64,000 bases of DNA from Cotesia glomerata (lineage: Eukaryota; Arthropoda; Insecta; Hymenoptera; Braconidae). Below are positions 63,854 through 64,000 of the stretch, piece by piece; within the stretch, counting starts at the first letter, position 1, and every line of letters begins with the position of its first letter. A program made the translations under genes and the position numbers. The stretch is taken from assembly GCF_020080835.1 (NCBI RefSeq), contig NC_058159.1, forward strand, positions 15,687,101 to 15,751,100, read 5' to 3'. Under the pieces are notes generated by a model, which was not told where the DNA came from, did no database searches, and saw only the letters and a list, made by a program, of their open reading frames with translations.

Positions 63854-64000
63854 GTCACACAGTTAGTTCAATGACAGCATCTCGAACAAAAAAAAAATAA
63901 CAAAAAAAAATAAATAATAAGAAGCGAACGCTCGACTTTGAATCTACGGTTTAATTTACGAACACACACATAAATACACCCCAATGGTACCGTGACTCTG
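63854..64000 (-). repeat. LTR of the third subfamily, part 2 (after the BEL insertion)
   Basis: The reverse complement (from 64000) reads CAGAGTCACGGTACCATTGG then GTGTATTTATGTGTGTGT, matching CACTCTGAGGCACGGTACCG and GTGTGTATTTGTGTGTGTGA at 7230-7275. It continues the LTR of 55999-57110 and runs off the window. Confidence 0.78.

Overview
The window is a repeat-dominated stretch of an AT-rich animal genome, almost certainly an insect. It carries an errantivirus-like Ty3/gypsy element with an env gene, a Pao/BEL element, piggyBac remnants, a Helitron, a tRNA-derived SINE and spliceosomal introns. A hymenopteran host is a guess, not something the sequence proves. I see no operons, no bacterial genes, no CRISPR array, and no clearly intact ordinary host gene apart from the protease half of the composite gene described below.

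Layout. 1-5.4 kb: decayed, end-truncated endogenous retrovirus (RT/RNase H, long tether, integrase, F-like env). 5.9-6.3 kb: abutting inverted-repeat ends and a 100-base assembly gap. 6.26-14.28 kb: young gag-only LTR retrotransposon with 2.2-kb LTRs, a tRNA-Lys-type primer site, intact Gag, and most of pol replaced by short remnants that include a MYND-like zinc finger. 14.3-17 kb: AT-rich DNA with a hairpin locus. 17-26.5 kb: two deleted piggyBac-like copies and one fragment; the second copy is split by a 5'-truncated LINE with a clear target-site duplication. 27.1-28.9 kb: exons of an unrecognised acidic protein gene broken by one stop. 29.1-30.8 kb: diverged relative of the 6-kb LTR. 30.9-31.7 kb: single copy of the Helitron arm. 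31.8-34.2 kb: element carrying a 140-bp tandem array. 34.5-35.5 kb: solo LTR with a CTAG duplication.

36.3-46.3 kb holds the most unusual object. It is a multi-exon plus-strand gene whose first exons encode a DDE (IS630/Tc1-mariner-like) transposase with an in-frame 27-bp minisatellite. It continues through an acidic linker exon into five small phase-0 exons that together encode a complete Ulp1/SENP-type cysteine protease core with all catalytic residues visible. Its introns hold a foldback MITE, three copies of one dispersed repeat, and other insertions.

46.8-51.0 kb is a long-TIR DNA transposon with a frameshifted transposase. 51.0-55.7 kb is a palindromic Helitron derivative: a truncated Rep gene between about 1-kb inverted arms, each arm carrying the same promoter-proximal sequence and start codon pointing inward, one arm interrupted by a SINE. 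56.0-64.0 kb is a minus-strand LTR related to the 6-kb LTRs. A complete but mutated Pao/BEL retrotransposon (57,111-63,853, 643-bp LTRs, GTCAC duplication) is inserted into it, and its sequence is saturated with the tetramer AGCG on one strand.

Many element ends abut (TA)n tracts, so these tracts look like either repeated landing sites or assembly-prone junctions.
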